Source of the DNA: Macrothele yani
Taxonomy: Eukaryota; Arthropoda; Arachnida; Araneae; Macrothelidae
Assembly: GCA_039090855.1 (NCBI GenBank)
Contig: CM076999.1
Coordinates: forward strand, 114,823,072 to 114,887,071
DNA: 64,000 nucleotides
Direction: 5' to 3'
Shown here: one piece after another, positions 12,434-23,385 of the stretch
Position numbering within the stretch: position 1 is the first letter of the stretch
How the letters are laid out: each line of letters starts with the position of its first letter
Program-made: the position numbers and the translations under genes
The notes under the pieces: model-generated
What the model saw: the letters and a program-made list of their open reading frames with translations, nothing else
What the model was told of the DNA's origin: nothing
The model's database searches: none

Positions 12434-13960
12434 ACAACTTACCTTCCTGGCTAATATAAGGAACCACAGCACGTTACCAACAGAAATAAAAAATGCAAAC
12501 CCTCCAATGGGAGCAGGGATGCCAAAAATATTCTCGAAAATTAAAATTCATAAAGAAAACACCTTTAAGACTGATTCTATCAAAAAAAACTCACCACTCA
12601 TCAACCTAGAAAAAAAGATATACAACTATCTATCCCCAATATTCATGAGGAATCAATATACATTAAAGAATAGCTATGAGTTTATAGAAAAAAATCAAAT
12701 TAATTAATCAAGACCTAGAGCAAATAACTATGGCCTCCATGGATGTTAAGGCGTTATACCCAAACACTCCTGTCGAGCTAGCCATCGAATTGATTATGCA
12801 ACAACTAAGCATCAACAAAGAACTAAACTTGTCACAACTGAAAGAGCTAAAGAATACCTTATATTTCATCAAGGAAAACAACATCTTCCATTTTGAAGGA
12901 AATATATTTAAACAAACGCAAGGTGGCCCTATGGGATCCCCATTATCGGCATGATACGCAGAAGTGATTATGGCATACCTCGAAAAAGAAATTATTCAAA
13001 ATTTACCTGAAAAACCAATACTTCATGCTCGATATGTTGACGACATTATTATAATGTCTAAACTTAACAAAGCCGAGCTACAAGATCTAGCACAGCAGTT
13101 TAGCTAAATCTGTAACACCATAGAGCTAACTATTGAGTTTGAAGAGGATAATTGCCTATCCTTCCTGGACATTCAACTAAAGAAAAACAAAAATAGTTTT
13201 GAATACTCTGTGTTCAGAAAAGCAACTTACATACCTGTACTGATACCATACTCGTCGCACCATCCAGTGATACATAAAAAAAACAGCATAGTAAACTTGA
13301 TACGGCGAGCGTACACACACGTCTAACAGGCTAAAAAATCAAGAGCTAGAGTTTATCTCGAAAATATCACAAGAGTATGGGTACCCGAGCAAGCTAATTA
13401 ATAAATGGATACAAGAGAGTAAAAAGCATATGACTCAGAGTAAAGAAGGCCAAGAAGTGCACAACCAAAGGAAGATGAGAAATAAAAAATTGAAATAAAT
13501 TGGAGCTTTCCCATACCTGGAAGGAGTGAGTAAAGAAATCAATAGGCACTGTGCTAAATATGACTTACAACTAGGAAGCTCAGTGCACACTGTGAAAAGT
13601 ATGACTGTCAACAAAAAAACAGAGGAAAAAATGCTAGAAGAATCGGGAACCTACGAAATTCCAATAGCACACATAACCCCAATATTGTACATTGGAAGTA
13701 CGAAAAACAGATTAACAAAAGACTTAAACAACACATATCTAACTGGCAAAAAAAAAAAGAAGCCAAAACTGCTTTAGTGCAATTCTGCTTGGAAAACCGG
13801 ACATTCCCAAAGTTCGATGAAATTAAAAATGCTAAAAAAGAATAAAAAATCGGAAAGGAAAATGAGGAGGGAAGAAGCAATATTAATCTACAAAAATAAA
13901 GCAAGGGTATGTAACCAGAATGACCCGAGCACATTATCGGGCCTGTGGAAAGAACTTTAA
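12434..13960 (+). pseudogene. Penelope-type reverse transcriptase/GIY-YIG endonuclease, copy 2 (truncated)
   Basis: Inverted relative to copy 1 and starting at the point that matches copy 1 near 10590. It holds RT fingers, GGPMGSPLSA (12920), RYVDDIIIMSK (about 13035), the thumb, and the endonuclease from SGTYEIPIAH to GLWKEL (13650-13960). An in-frame TGA follows GSPLSA at the same codon as in copy 1, and there are additional frameshifts (near 12700, 13105, 13330, 13490 and 13800). The C-terminal tail and terminal segment continue to 14554. Confidence 0.88.
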
Positions 13961-15161
13961 TAAGACAAGAAAAACAACAAAAGAAAAACAGGCAAAAAAA
14001 GACAAGAAAACCAGGATAGGAGAAGCAAACTAAAAAAAATAATAATAATAATAATAAAAAAAAAATACGGAAACAAAAAGTTCTTAACGAAACATAGATG
14101 CCGCCAGCCGGGCTTGATAACGAAATATATCCAGGAAAGTTTTTCCGACGAATGGCAACAAGGAGTATTGGACTCCATTAGCGCGAAGTTAACCACGAAC
14201 ATCGGTGGTAAAGTCGCCACGCTCTTGAAGATGCCCAGAGTATGGGCGAAAATTTCGAGTAAAAAGAACGGTAAAAATTGATGTTTGAATCCTAAGGCAA
14301 AGATCCAATGAGTATACATAGCGAAAAGTGTGAGAAGTAAAGCCAGTCATCGCATACAACGGACTTTAGGACAATAACATCAACAAAGACCTGAAAACAC
14401 GTGCGTGAAATGTTCCTGTCGCTAGAAAGGAATGCCAAGGTAAGCATTATCCGCTAGTTTTTTGTACAAGTTACTTTGAAATATCGCACGAAAAGAGAAT
14501 AGTACAATAATTAGAGCTATATAATAGTCAGAATTAGAACTACTAAGTGGAATTAAAACATTAGCTGTCTCAGTTGGTGATGCATGTTTTTGAAATCACC
14601 AGCAGTCATAAATTGGGTGATAGGTTTCATCACTGACAGCAAATAAACATAAAACAGTGTACATCAAAAGGATTGCACAAAACATTAGCCGTCTCAGTTG
14701 GTGATGCATGTTTTTGAAATCACCAGCAGTCATAAATTGGATGATAGGTTTCATCGCTGACAGCAAATAAATACAAAACTGTGTATACATCAAAGAGACT
14801 GAACAAAATATTAGCTGTCTCAGTTGGTGATGCATGTTTTTGAAATCACCAGCAGTCATAAATTGGGTGATAGGTTTCATCACCGACAGTAAACAAATAC
14901 AAAACAGTGTATACATCAAAAGGATTGAACAAAACATTAGCTGTCTCAGTTGGTGATGCATGTTTTTCAAATCACCAGCAGTCATAAATTGGGTGATAGG
15001 TTTCATCACTGACAGCAAATAAATACAAAACAGTGCATCAATCAAAGAGATTGAACAAAATATTAGCTGTCTCAGTTGGTGATGCACGTTTTTGAAATCG
15101 CCAGCAGTCGTAAATTGGGGGATATGTTTCATCACTGACAACAAATTAACATAAAACAGTG

Positions 15162-15421
15162 CAGTGTTAGAATAAGAAATGAATCATCTACTGGCCCAGC
15201 AGACCACTAGAATTTGCAAACCACTGGCCAACCAAAATGCCCATTGATCCGCAAAAAAATAACCATACAGCAAGGTAAAAAAAATACTAATTCATTTTTA
15301 ACTTGTGACAATTTAGAAAAAAAAATTACTATCCATCCGGGCCAGTAAAGTCAATACTTCAGTGGTCCGATGAAAGTTTTACTGGCCAATAGCCAGCGGA
15401 CCACTGTGTAAATCGAACACT
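15162..15421. mobile_element. satellite-borne MITE, copy B
   Basis: Flanked by ACAGTG at 15156-15161 and 15422-15427. Same element as copy A but with only one 33-bp unit. Confidence 0.75.
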
Positions 15422-16433
15422 ACAGTGTATACATCAAAAAGATTGAACAAAATATTAGCTGTCTCAGTTGGTGATGCATGTTTTTGAAATCACCAGCAGT
15501 CATAAATTGGGTGATAGGTTTCATCACTGACAGCAAATAAATACAAAACAGTGTATACATCAAAAGGATTGAACAAAACATTAGCTGTCTCAGTTGGTGA
15601 TGCATGTTATTCAAATCACCAGCAGTCATAAATTGGGTGATAGGTTTCATCACTGACAGCAAATAAATACAAAACAGTGCATACATCAAAGAGATTGAAC
15701 AAAACATTAGCCGTCTCAGTTGGTGATGCATGTTTTTGAAATCACCAGCAGTCATAAATTGGGTGATAGGTTTCATCACTGACAGTAAATAAATACAAAA
15801 CAGTGTACACATCAAAAGGATTGCACAAAACATTAGCCGTCTCAGTTGGTGATGCATGTTTTTGAAATCACCAGCAGTCATAAATTGGGTGATAGGTTTC
15901 ATCACTGACAGTAAATAAATACAAAACAGTGTACACATCAAAAGGATGGCACAAAACATTAGCCGTCTCAGTTGGTGATGCATGTTTTTGAAATCACCAG
16001 CAGTCGTAAATTGGGTGATAGGTTTTATCACTGACAGCAAATAAATACAAAACAGAGCATACATCAAAGAGATTGAACAAAACATTAGCTGTCTCAGTTG
16101 GTGATGCATGTTTTTGAAATCACCAGCAGTCATAAATTGGGAGATAGGTTTCATCACCGACAGTAAACAAATACAAAACAGTGTATACATCAAAAGGATT
16201 GAACAAAACATTAGCTGTCTCAGTTGGTGATGCATGTTTTTCAAATCACCAGCAGTCATAAGTTGGGTGATAGGTTTCATCACTGACAGCAAATAAATAC
16301 AAAACAGTGCATCAATCAAAGAGATTGAACAAAATATTAGCTGTCTCAGTTGGTGATGCACGTTTTTGAAATCGCCAGCAGTCGTAAATTGGGGGATGTT
16401 TCATCACTGACAACAAATTAACATAAAACAGTG

Positions 16434-16654
16434 CAGTGTTAGAATAAGAAATGAATCATCTACTGGCCCAGCAGACCACTAGAATTTGCAAACCACTGGC
16501 CAACCAAAATGCCCATTGATCCGCAAAAAAATAACCATACAGCAAGGTAAAAAAAAAATTACTATCCATCCGGGCCAGTAAAGTCAATACTTCAGTGGTC
16601 CGATGAAAGTTTTACTGGCCAATAGCCAGCGGACCACTGTGTAAATCGAACACT
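16434..16654. mobile_element. satellite-borne MITE, copy C (internal deletion)
   Basis: Same element and flanks as copy B, but with about 40 bp missing around the A-rich middle (near 16550). Confidence 0.75.
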
Positions 16655-17290
16655 ACAGTGTATACATCAAAAAGATTGAACAAAATATTAGCTGTCTCAG
16701 TTGGTGATGCATGTTTTTGAAATCACCAGCAGTCATAAATTGGGTGATAGGTTTCATCACTGACAGCAAATAAATACAAAACAGTGTATACATCAAAAGG
16801 ATTGAACAAAACATTAGCTGTCTCAGTTGGTGATGCATGTTATTCAAATCACCAGCAGTCATAAATTGGGTGATAGGTTTCATCACTGACAGCAAATAAA
16901 TACAAAACAGTGCATACATCAAAGAGATTGAACAAAACATTAGCCGTCTCAGTTGGTGATGCATGTTTTTGAAATCACCAGCAGTCATAAATTGGGTGAT
17001 AGGTTTCATCACTGACAGTAAATAAATACAAAACAGTGTACACATCAAAAGGATTGCACAAAACATTAGCCGTCTCAGTTGGTGATGCATGTTTTTGAAA
17101 TCACCAGCAGTCATAAATTGGGTGATAGGTTTCATCACTGACAGTAAATAAATACAAAACAGTGTACACATCAAAAGGATTGCACAAAACATTAGCCGTC
17201 TCAGTTGGTGATGCACGTTTTTGAAATCGCCAGCAGTCGTAAATTGGGGGAGATGTTTCATCACTGACAACAAATTAACATAAAACAGTG

Positions 17291-17551
17291 CAGTGTTAGA
17301 ATAAGAAATGAATCATCTACTGGCCCAGCAGACCACTAGAATTTGCAAACCACTGGCCAACCAAAATGCCCATTGATCCGCAAAAAATAACCATACAGCA
17401 AGGTAAAAAAAAATACTAATTCATTTTTAACTTGTGACAATTTAGAAAAAAAAAATTACTATCCATCCGGGCCAGTAAAGTCAATACTTCAGTGGTCCGA
17501 TGAAAGTTTTACTGGCCAATAGCCAGCGGACCACTGTGTAAATCGAACACT
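17291..17551. mobile_element. satellite-borne MITE, copy D
   Basis: Same element as copy B with the same flanks. Its presence at the same place in successive blocks shows that it now spreads as part of the higher-order satellite unit. Confidence 0.75.
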
Positions 17552-17685
17552 ACAGTGTATACATCAAAAAGATTGAACAAAATATTAGCTGTCTCAGTTG
17601 GTGATGCATGTTTTTGAAATCACCAGCAGTCATAAATTGGGTGATAGGTTTCATCACTGACAGCAAATAAATACAAAACAGTATA

Positions 17686-18847
17686 CAGTGAAGTGCCAGA
17701 AAAACTGGTACAGACGAGCTAATGTAAAATACATAGCAACGTCACCTCTGTGCGTCTGCCAGTGCGTATATAAAGCGATAGACATCCTTGCCAGCTGTCA
17801 GAGCTGTTTTCGGCATGAGAATGACAAGTAATAACGATTTAAGCGATTTTCAATGCGGCGTCATAGCTGGCGCTCATGAGATGGGCCTTAATATTTCAGA
17901 GGAAGAAACGAAGTTCCGATTTTCACATACGACCATTGCAAGGGTGTACCGTGACTACAAGAATTTTGGCAAAACCTCCAACCTATGATACCAGCGTGGC
18001 CGTAAAAGACATTGGACGAACGTGACCATCGTCGGCTGTCAAGAATCGTTTCACGCGATGGGCGTGCAACACTCTCGCAGGTATCATCGGAATTCAATGC
18101 TGGAGCCTCAACAAGCATCAGCGTCCGGACTGTGCAACGTACCCTGCGCGATATTGGCTTTGGGAGCCGACGCCCAACTCGTGCCCCCTTGATGGGTGCA
18201 CGACACAGAGCTATGCGCCTTGCTTGGGCACGGTAACACCGCCACTGGACACTTCACGACTGGAAACAAGTAGCCTGGTCTGACGAGTCACGCTTCGAAC
18301 TGTATCGGGCAGATGGAAAAATTCGTGTGTGGCGCAAACCCCATGAAGCCATGGATCCCGCCTGTCAACAGGGAACTGTACCGGCTGGTGGGGGATCCGT
18401 AATGGTATGGGGTGTGTTTAGCTGGACTTCACTGTTACCCCTGGTACATCTACAAACGTCTGTGACCAGCCAACACTATGTGCGCATCCTTTCTGACGAG
18501 GTACACCCGTTCATGCTGATGGGTTGGGCCTGTTCCAGCAGGACAATGCACCTCCACACAAGTGTCGGGATGCCACATTATGGTTAGAGAAGCATTCATC
18601 TGAGTTTAGGGTGCTGCCATTCCCACCCAAGTCCCTAGATCTGAACGTGATAGAACACAGGAATCAGAGACCTCAGAATACACCCGAATTGTGGAACGCT
18701 CTGCAGGAAGTATGGTGTGCATTACCTACAGCATATTCCCAGAAGCTAGTGGAGTCCATGTCCCGTCGTATTTGTGCGGTCCTGCAATCCCGTGGGGGAC
18801 CTACCAAGTATTAGACTGGTGTACCAGTTTTTCTGACACTTTTAGTG
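17686..18847 (+). mobile_element. Tc1-like DNA transposon, DD36E type
   Basis: The ends form inverted repeats sharing CAGAAAAACTGGTAC (left from 17686, right ending 18847). The left flank is TA at 17684-17685; the right flank is a degraded TG. It sits inside a satellite monomer, which continues on both sides. Length 1162 bp fits a complete Tc1-like element. Confidence 0.88.
17815..18814 (+). pseudogene. Tc1-like transposase, decayed
   Basis: N-terminal helix-turn-helix (DLSDFQCGVIAGAHEMG, then a second HTH around RTVQRTLRDIGFGSRRP), followed by the DDE catalytic core. The first Asp is in WSDESRFEL (about 18280), the second in QQDNAPPH (18540), and the Glu in LNVIEH (18655). Thirty-six residues lie between the last two, the DD36E spacing. 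Stops and frameshifts near 17985, 18235 and 18530 inactivate it. I chose the Met at 17815 because family proteins start just before this motif. Confidence 0.88.
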
Positions 18848-19070
18848 TTGCATCAAAGGGATTGAACAAAATATTAGCTGTCTCAGTTGGTGATGCATGT
18901 TTTTGAAATCGCCAGCAATCATAAATTGGGTGATAGGTTTCATCACTGACAGCAAATAAATACAAAACAGTGTATACATCAAAGAGATTGAACAAAATAT
19001 TAGCTGTCTCCGTTGGTGATGCACATTTTTGAAATCGCCAGCAGTCGTAAATTGGGGTTACGTAACAAAT
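18848..19070 (+). repeat. 126-bp satellite, right remnant
   Basis: Two further cores, at 18878 and 19004, follow the Tc1-like insertion at the same 126-bp step before the array ends. Confidence 0.85.
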
Positions 19071-19286
19071 AAAGGTAAGTTTAACACACTAGTTACGTTC
19101 AGAGAATAGAACTTTTACAAGAAAGTTCGTAAGTTGGGAGCTTTCGACCTACATTTCATCACCAATGATACATTTCATCACTAACAGCAAATAAACACAA
19201 ACTCATGCGAATGCTGGTTGGAAACAATTATTTTTCCTTTTACACATAAAAAAAGTAAGCTAAGAAACTTACAAAATAATGAAATG

Positions 19287-19380
19287 CTCCACATGTTTTG
19301 ACCTAACCACAGTTATGTCTTCATCAGGTCAGGAGTCCATTAATAATTAACATAACTGCAGTTAAGTTGAAACATGTACA
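19287..19380. repeat. diverged inverted repeat
   Basis: Arms of about 30 bp (left from CTCCACATG, right ending AACATGTACA) with several mismatches. It is a diverged copy of the perfect hairpin at 21182-21276, and flanking sequence also matches (ATCAGGTCAGGAG in the loop). Confidence 0.7.
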
Positions 19381-19562
19381 ACACTTTATTTTTAGCTCTT
19401 TAACTTACTGATGCCTTTTTGTGTGTGTAAAATAAAAGTTTTCAACCAGTATTCTTACGTTATACACAGAAAATTTATGAATATATAAATACAATATATA
19501 CAGTCCACAACTGAGTGAAAAATGGATGTGCATACAACAAAGGGATAAAAAAAAAAAAAGTA

Positions 19563-21038
19563 CCGTAATTTTTGGGCTAAGAGCCCGGCTCTTACTATAA
19601 AGTGACAAATTTCCGGTGCCGAATTTGTTTTTGATAACTGTTTCTTACCCTCGCCCCCTTTTTCATGCAGATGCTTAGTAAATTTTTTCAGACGTCTTTT
19701 TTTTTTTTTTTCACAAACTTGACTGTGGATCAAGTTTTCCCCCTTTCTACTCATACGTTAGACACGTCTATTTAAACGATAACTCTGCTGTCCTGATGTT
19801 GGTTTAGGAGGGAAAATGGGGGAGGACAGGAATGCCCGACACAAATGCCCTTTGCGTGGGGGATGGAATGGGGACATAAGCACACAGACGAGTAGAGTGA
19901 CGTCCGAGGCTTCTGTGGATAAGCGCGCCCAGCGTATCTCTTTCGTTGGCTGCAGCATACATCATGCAGGAAGGTGCCATGCAACCAAGGGAAGGAGCGT
20001 TGATTTTCACTGGAGTGGGGAGACCGGTTTGATGGGCACTTCCCTGAACAAAAGCTTAAGAAACATGAACAATGCAAAAGCCTGCCCCAGGACGATTCCA
20101 TTAGCAGAGATCTATTCCAAAGAACACTGGCGGGACGGAAAGACAAATTCTGTTCACTCTTCTTGGTTAATCTGGCATGTGATACAGGTGTTTCTTGGCT
20201 GTGTGCTCCCTGAGTTTTACTTTGATTTTAATTTTTTTTTCTTTTTTTTATTGACTGACTATAGTGGAAGTTGAAGCCTCTGGCTGGAAAAGAAAAAAGA
20301 AGGAAGAGTTTTCCCATTCACATAAAAGCGGAGCTCAGCGCGAAGGCTCAGTGCGCAGTAAATGAAAGTAGGTCAAACCACTTGAAAGAGAGAAAGCGGC
20401 ACCACTGTTTCGAAGTGTTGGCAGCCAGATTCGCAAACACGTGCAAGGCAGCTGGTAAAAGGAAGCGCAACTTCCTTCAAACAAAAACATCTGTAGATGA
20501 GGGAAAAAGCATAACGTAGAAGGAACATATTAAATAAAACATTAATCAAAAGCATTACAAGCGATAATTTATAAGTTAATTACTTCTAAGACGGATTGTA
20601 TCGCGGTGAACAGAGAACCATCCTGTAGCAGACATCTACATTGAATGGAATTCAGACAAATGTGCTGTTTTACGAGCAATGTGATATTCTAACGGGAGTC
20701 TTAAGATTAACTGTGATTTATATTGATTACATAAATGGTTTTGAGCATTTAATAAAGGCAAACAAATAACATCATTAGCATGATTAATAAAAATGTATAA
20801 ATAAAAAATTTTGTCAGCATGAAAAAATAAGTGCATAAAGCAGATCGACACTGAATTGCAGAATTAGCCTTTGAAAAACACATATAACCATGTTGGGTAC
20901 GAGTTAATTCATGAAAATAAGGAAGATAATTTAGTTTAATGAGCAGCACCAGAACTTCACAGGTGCGGCCCTTACGGCAACTTTTGCTTCCAAGATTGCA
21001 AAATTTCTCACCTGCGGCCTTTAGTCTGAAAATTACGG
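19563..21038. mobile_element. non-autonomous inverted-repeat element, pogo/Tc1-like termini
   Basis: The ends read inward as CCGTAATTTTTGGGCTAAG (left) and CCGTAATTTTCAGACTAAA (right), flanked by TA on both sides (19561-19562 and 21039-21040). The flanks rejoin into one repeat unit that also occurs near 21400-21480. Several moderately long frames exist inside (for example 19816-20274 plus, 19772-20146 minus) but none shows a transposase motif. Its internal DNA is less AT-rich than its surroundings and may be captured sequence. Confidence 0.7.
19816..20274 (+). other. unrecognised 152-codon open frame inside the TIR element
   Basis: The product begins MGEDRNARHKCPLRGGWNG and ends in a phenylalanine run produced by a poly-T tract. 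I see no domain. It overlaps an equally long frame on the opposite strand, so coding status is doubtful; at best it is captured sequence carried by the surrounding element. Confidence 0.15.
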
Positions 21039-21040
21039 TA

Positions 21041-21117
21041 GTTGTCTCAGTTAGTGATGCATGTTTTTGAAATCACGAGCAATTATAAATTGGGTCATAT
21101 GTTTCATCACTAACAGC
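21041..21117 (+). repeat. single 77-nt satellite core
   Basis: Begins GTTGTCTCAGTTAG and ends CTAACAGC, 77 nt like the array cores, immediately right of the TIR element. Confidence 0.8.
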
Positions 21118-21181
21118 AAATACATACAAAATCATAAGAATGCATCAAGTAAGCCAAGGAACTTACATAGCAATAAAAACA

Positions 21182-21276
21182 CTCTACATGTTTCAACCTA
21201 ACAACAGTTATGCCTTCATCAGGTCAGGAGCCAATTAATAATTAACATAACTGTTGTTAGGTTGAAACATGTAGAG
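21182..21276. repeat. 31-bp-arm perfect hairpin
   Basis: The left arm 21182-21212 (starting CTCTACATGTTTCAACC) and the right arm 21246-21276 are exact complements around a 33-base loop. The diverged partner is at 19287-19380. Confidence 0.92.
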
Positions 21277-21473
21277 GCATTATTATTTTGCAAGTTCTTT
21301 AGCTTACTCATACTGATGCCTTTTTATGTGTAAAATAGAAAAATTGTTTCCAACCAGCATTCTTACATCGCACACAGAAACTTCACACATAAATACAAAA
21401 AAATATATATAAAACTACTACTGACTGCAAATAACTGGATGTGCATACAACAAAGAGATTAAAAATAGAGTAG

Positions 21474-21660
21474 CCATCTCAGTTGGTGATGCATGTTTTT
21501 GAAATAACCAGCAGTCCTAAATTGGGTGATGTTTCATCATTGATAGCAACTAAAAAAAGGGGGGCAGGGGAGAGAACATATCTTATAGTTTCAGTTAGTG
21601 ATGCATGTTTTTGGAATCACTAGCAATCATAAATTGGTTGATATATTTTGTCAGGAGAAT
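21474..21660 (+). repeat. two diverged satellite cores
   Basis: A core at 21474-21547 and a weaker one at about 21593-21655 (TTTCAGTTAGTGATGCATG). These mark the right edge of the satellite-related region. Confidence 0.75.
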
Positions 21661-21699
21661 AAAGTGGATGTTCTATGATTGGGGTAGTGTATGAACCAT

Positions 21700-23050
21700 G
21701 AATTCCTGTAGTGAAAGGGAAGGCATGTTATGATACAGGATCCAAAAATTTGTTTCATTGGTCCACAGCTCAGTTTTTTTTCTGATCACAACGAAAAGCC
21801 ATTGGAAAATATAACATGCACATAGAATTTCTTATTCACATTCGGACTCTTAGGAAAAAAATTCAGCTTGAACGATTAATTTTTGGTCAGAGGCTACTAG
21901 TAGTCAGATTTTATCAAAGGAGTGTGCTGGGTTACGTTAGGAGCACACCACTCTTCATTGTTGTGGCATATATATTGGGAGGGGGGGGGGATGTCACTAT
22001 CAGTTTCACCTTAGGCAGACTACAAAATAGTATTGATTGCATTTCTGCTGGTGGGCTTTTTTCTGAATTTTAAGAAGAGGAATCAGTTCTTTTTCCTACA
22101 ACGTTTCCATGAGTGCTGATTGCATGGGAAGGGAATTGATATCTTTTTGTTGGTAGTCTTAGTGCTTTTTTAGAGAGCAATTATTCATAGAAGTATGGTT
22201 GAGGCAGGGGAGATAGAACTCCACTTTGACAGGCACACTAGTATGGTCAATGGCCAGCTAAAATTGCCTTTGGACACATCTAAGAGAATGATCTCAATTC
22301 TCAGAAGAACCAGCAACAATAAAACAGATAGGAAGGAAAAAGGGAAAAGCCAATAGTGTCAAATGTATAATTCAAACGTAATATACAGAAGGGGAAATGT
22401 TACTCTGATACAAATTAGGACATAGATGGGTGAAGATTTGCAGTTTGACTATGTTGTGAAGAACAACACTGTGTGTGATTGAAGTAGGAGGGGGAATCCA
22501 GGGAATTTCTCTAAAGGAAATTATTTTTCATTTTTGAATCTATACATATATTTTATAGTATGGATTAATGGAATATATATTTCAAAATTCCTATACTCTT
22601 CAGTGATAAAATTATGAAGTCTAAAATTTCTGTTTAAATCTTAAACTAATCAGTTACTAAATTTAAAGACCGAAAATACAGATTATTGTAGTTTCTGCAG
22701 TAACATAAAGCAACTCTCGCTTACTGATTTTGTCATTGTTATGAAAAGCCTTAAATATGTGTGTGATTGGGAATGGTATCATTATTAGTTAGCTCAATAT
22801 AGATCAAAGTCCATTTTTCAAAAAATTTAAATGTGTGTTTTTCAATTTTATATGTAACTGTAAAATAGAGATTTCATTCTTCCTACAGAGGTGTTTGCAA
22901 GGCAAGGCACGAAACCCTGAAATCATCGGCGTTTCCCAACGGTGCCAATGCATAAACTCGAGACATAAATGAACATGTGAGGTTATATTTACCTCATATG
23001 TTCATCAAAGTTATATTTACTAATAAAATAACACTATTTCTTAAAAAGTG
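21700..23050. other. non-coding stretch
   Basis: No gene recognised. A near-perfect inverted repeat lies at 22969-23005 (ATGAACATGTGAGGT against its complement, one mismatch, 7-base loop). Confidence 0.35.
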
Positions 23051-23058
23051 TGCAATCT

Positions 23059-23385
23059 TCATTTATTTTTTAGCGGAGACGCTATCAGGCTGATGCTTAC
23101 GTTTCCAACATCCTTCATTTGCAGTGTTTTGTTTGTGTACCAAATAGGAGAAGAACCTTTACTATTACAAGTAGCCGTTATAATTGCTTCAACAGGTTTT
23201 GGAGGCAAAACTGTAGCACGTACTCCACTTATATATGTAGAAACATGACCAGCTGTATCAATTTTCCGACACCATACCACAGCTTTCTCCTTTTGGGTCT
23301 TTTTTTCTAGCCAATCCCACCGGAATTTATTTTTGACTGAAGCCTCTAATGTCTTGAGATCATCAGTTTTGGTTAAAAATTCCAT
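23059..23385 (-). other. unrecognised 108-codon frame, possible hAT N-terminal remnant
   Basis: The N-terminal half reads KNKFRWDWLEKK, then WCRKIDTAGH. This weakly recalls the zinc-finger-like start of hAT-derived ZNF862-type proteins, but the following Cys/His pairs are missing. The C-terminal half has no resemblance I know. No splice context or partner domains are visible nearby. Confidence 0.25.

Larger units (their letters stand above)
8604..14554. mobile_element. Penelope-like retroelement, compound insertion
   Basis: A 5951-bp insertion into the satellite with a 12-bp TSD AAAACATTAGCT at 8592-8603 and 14555-14566. Order: 3' terminal segment (8604-9434, minus); body with reverse transcriptase and GIY-YIG endonuclease (minus); a second direct copy of the terminal segment (about 11636-12433); then an inverted, 5'-truncated body plus terminal segment (12434-14554, plus). 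Direct and inverted terminal copies (pseudo-LTRs) are known for Penelope elements. The rightmost ~80 bp (about 14475-14554) repeats, inverted, the body start next to the second terminal copy (11545-11640). Confidence 0.93.
14555..17685 (+). repeat. 126-bp satellite array, main block
   Basis: Core starts are at 14565, 14689, 14815, 14941, 15067, then 15459 to 16341 in eight exact 126-bp steps, then 16692 to 17196 in five, and 17589. MITE copies separate the blocks. The 8-monomer and 5-monomer blocks share the same order of variant monomers (for example GTTATTCAAATC in the second unit, CACG in the last), so one arose from the other by loss or gain of three monomers. The minus strand is stop-free for long stretches because 126 is divisible by three. 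Confidence 0.95.

Noticed and set aside
15420..16361. 313-codon frame as a protein gene
   Set aside because: It is a direct consequence of a stop-free 126-bp repeat; no start context, no non-repeat domain. Kept only as a finding.
22888..22972. spliced exon reading RCLQGKARNPEIIGVSQRCQC
   Set aside because: The acceptor-like CTACAG and Cys pattern vaguely recall a chemokine, but there is no donor, no partner exon and the frame ends at once.
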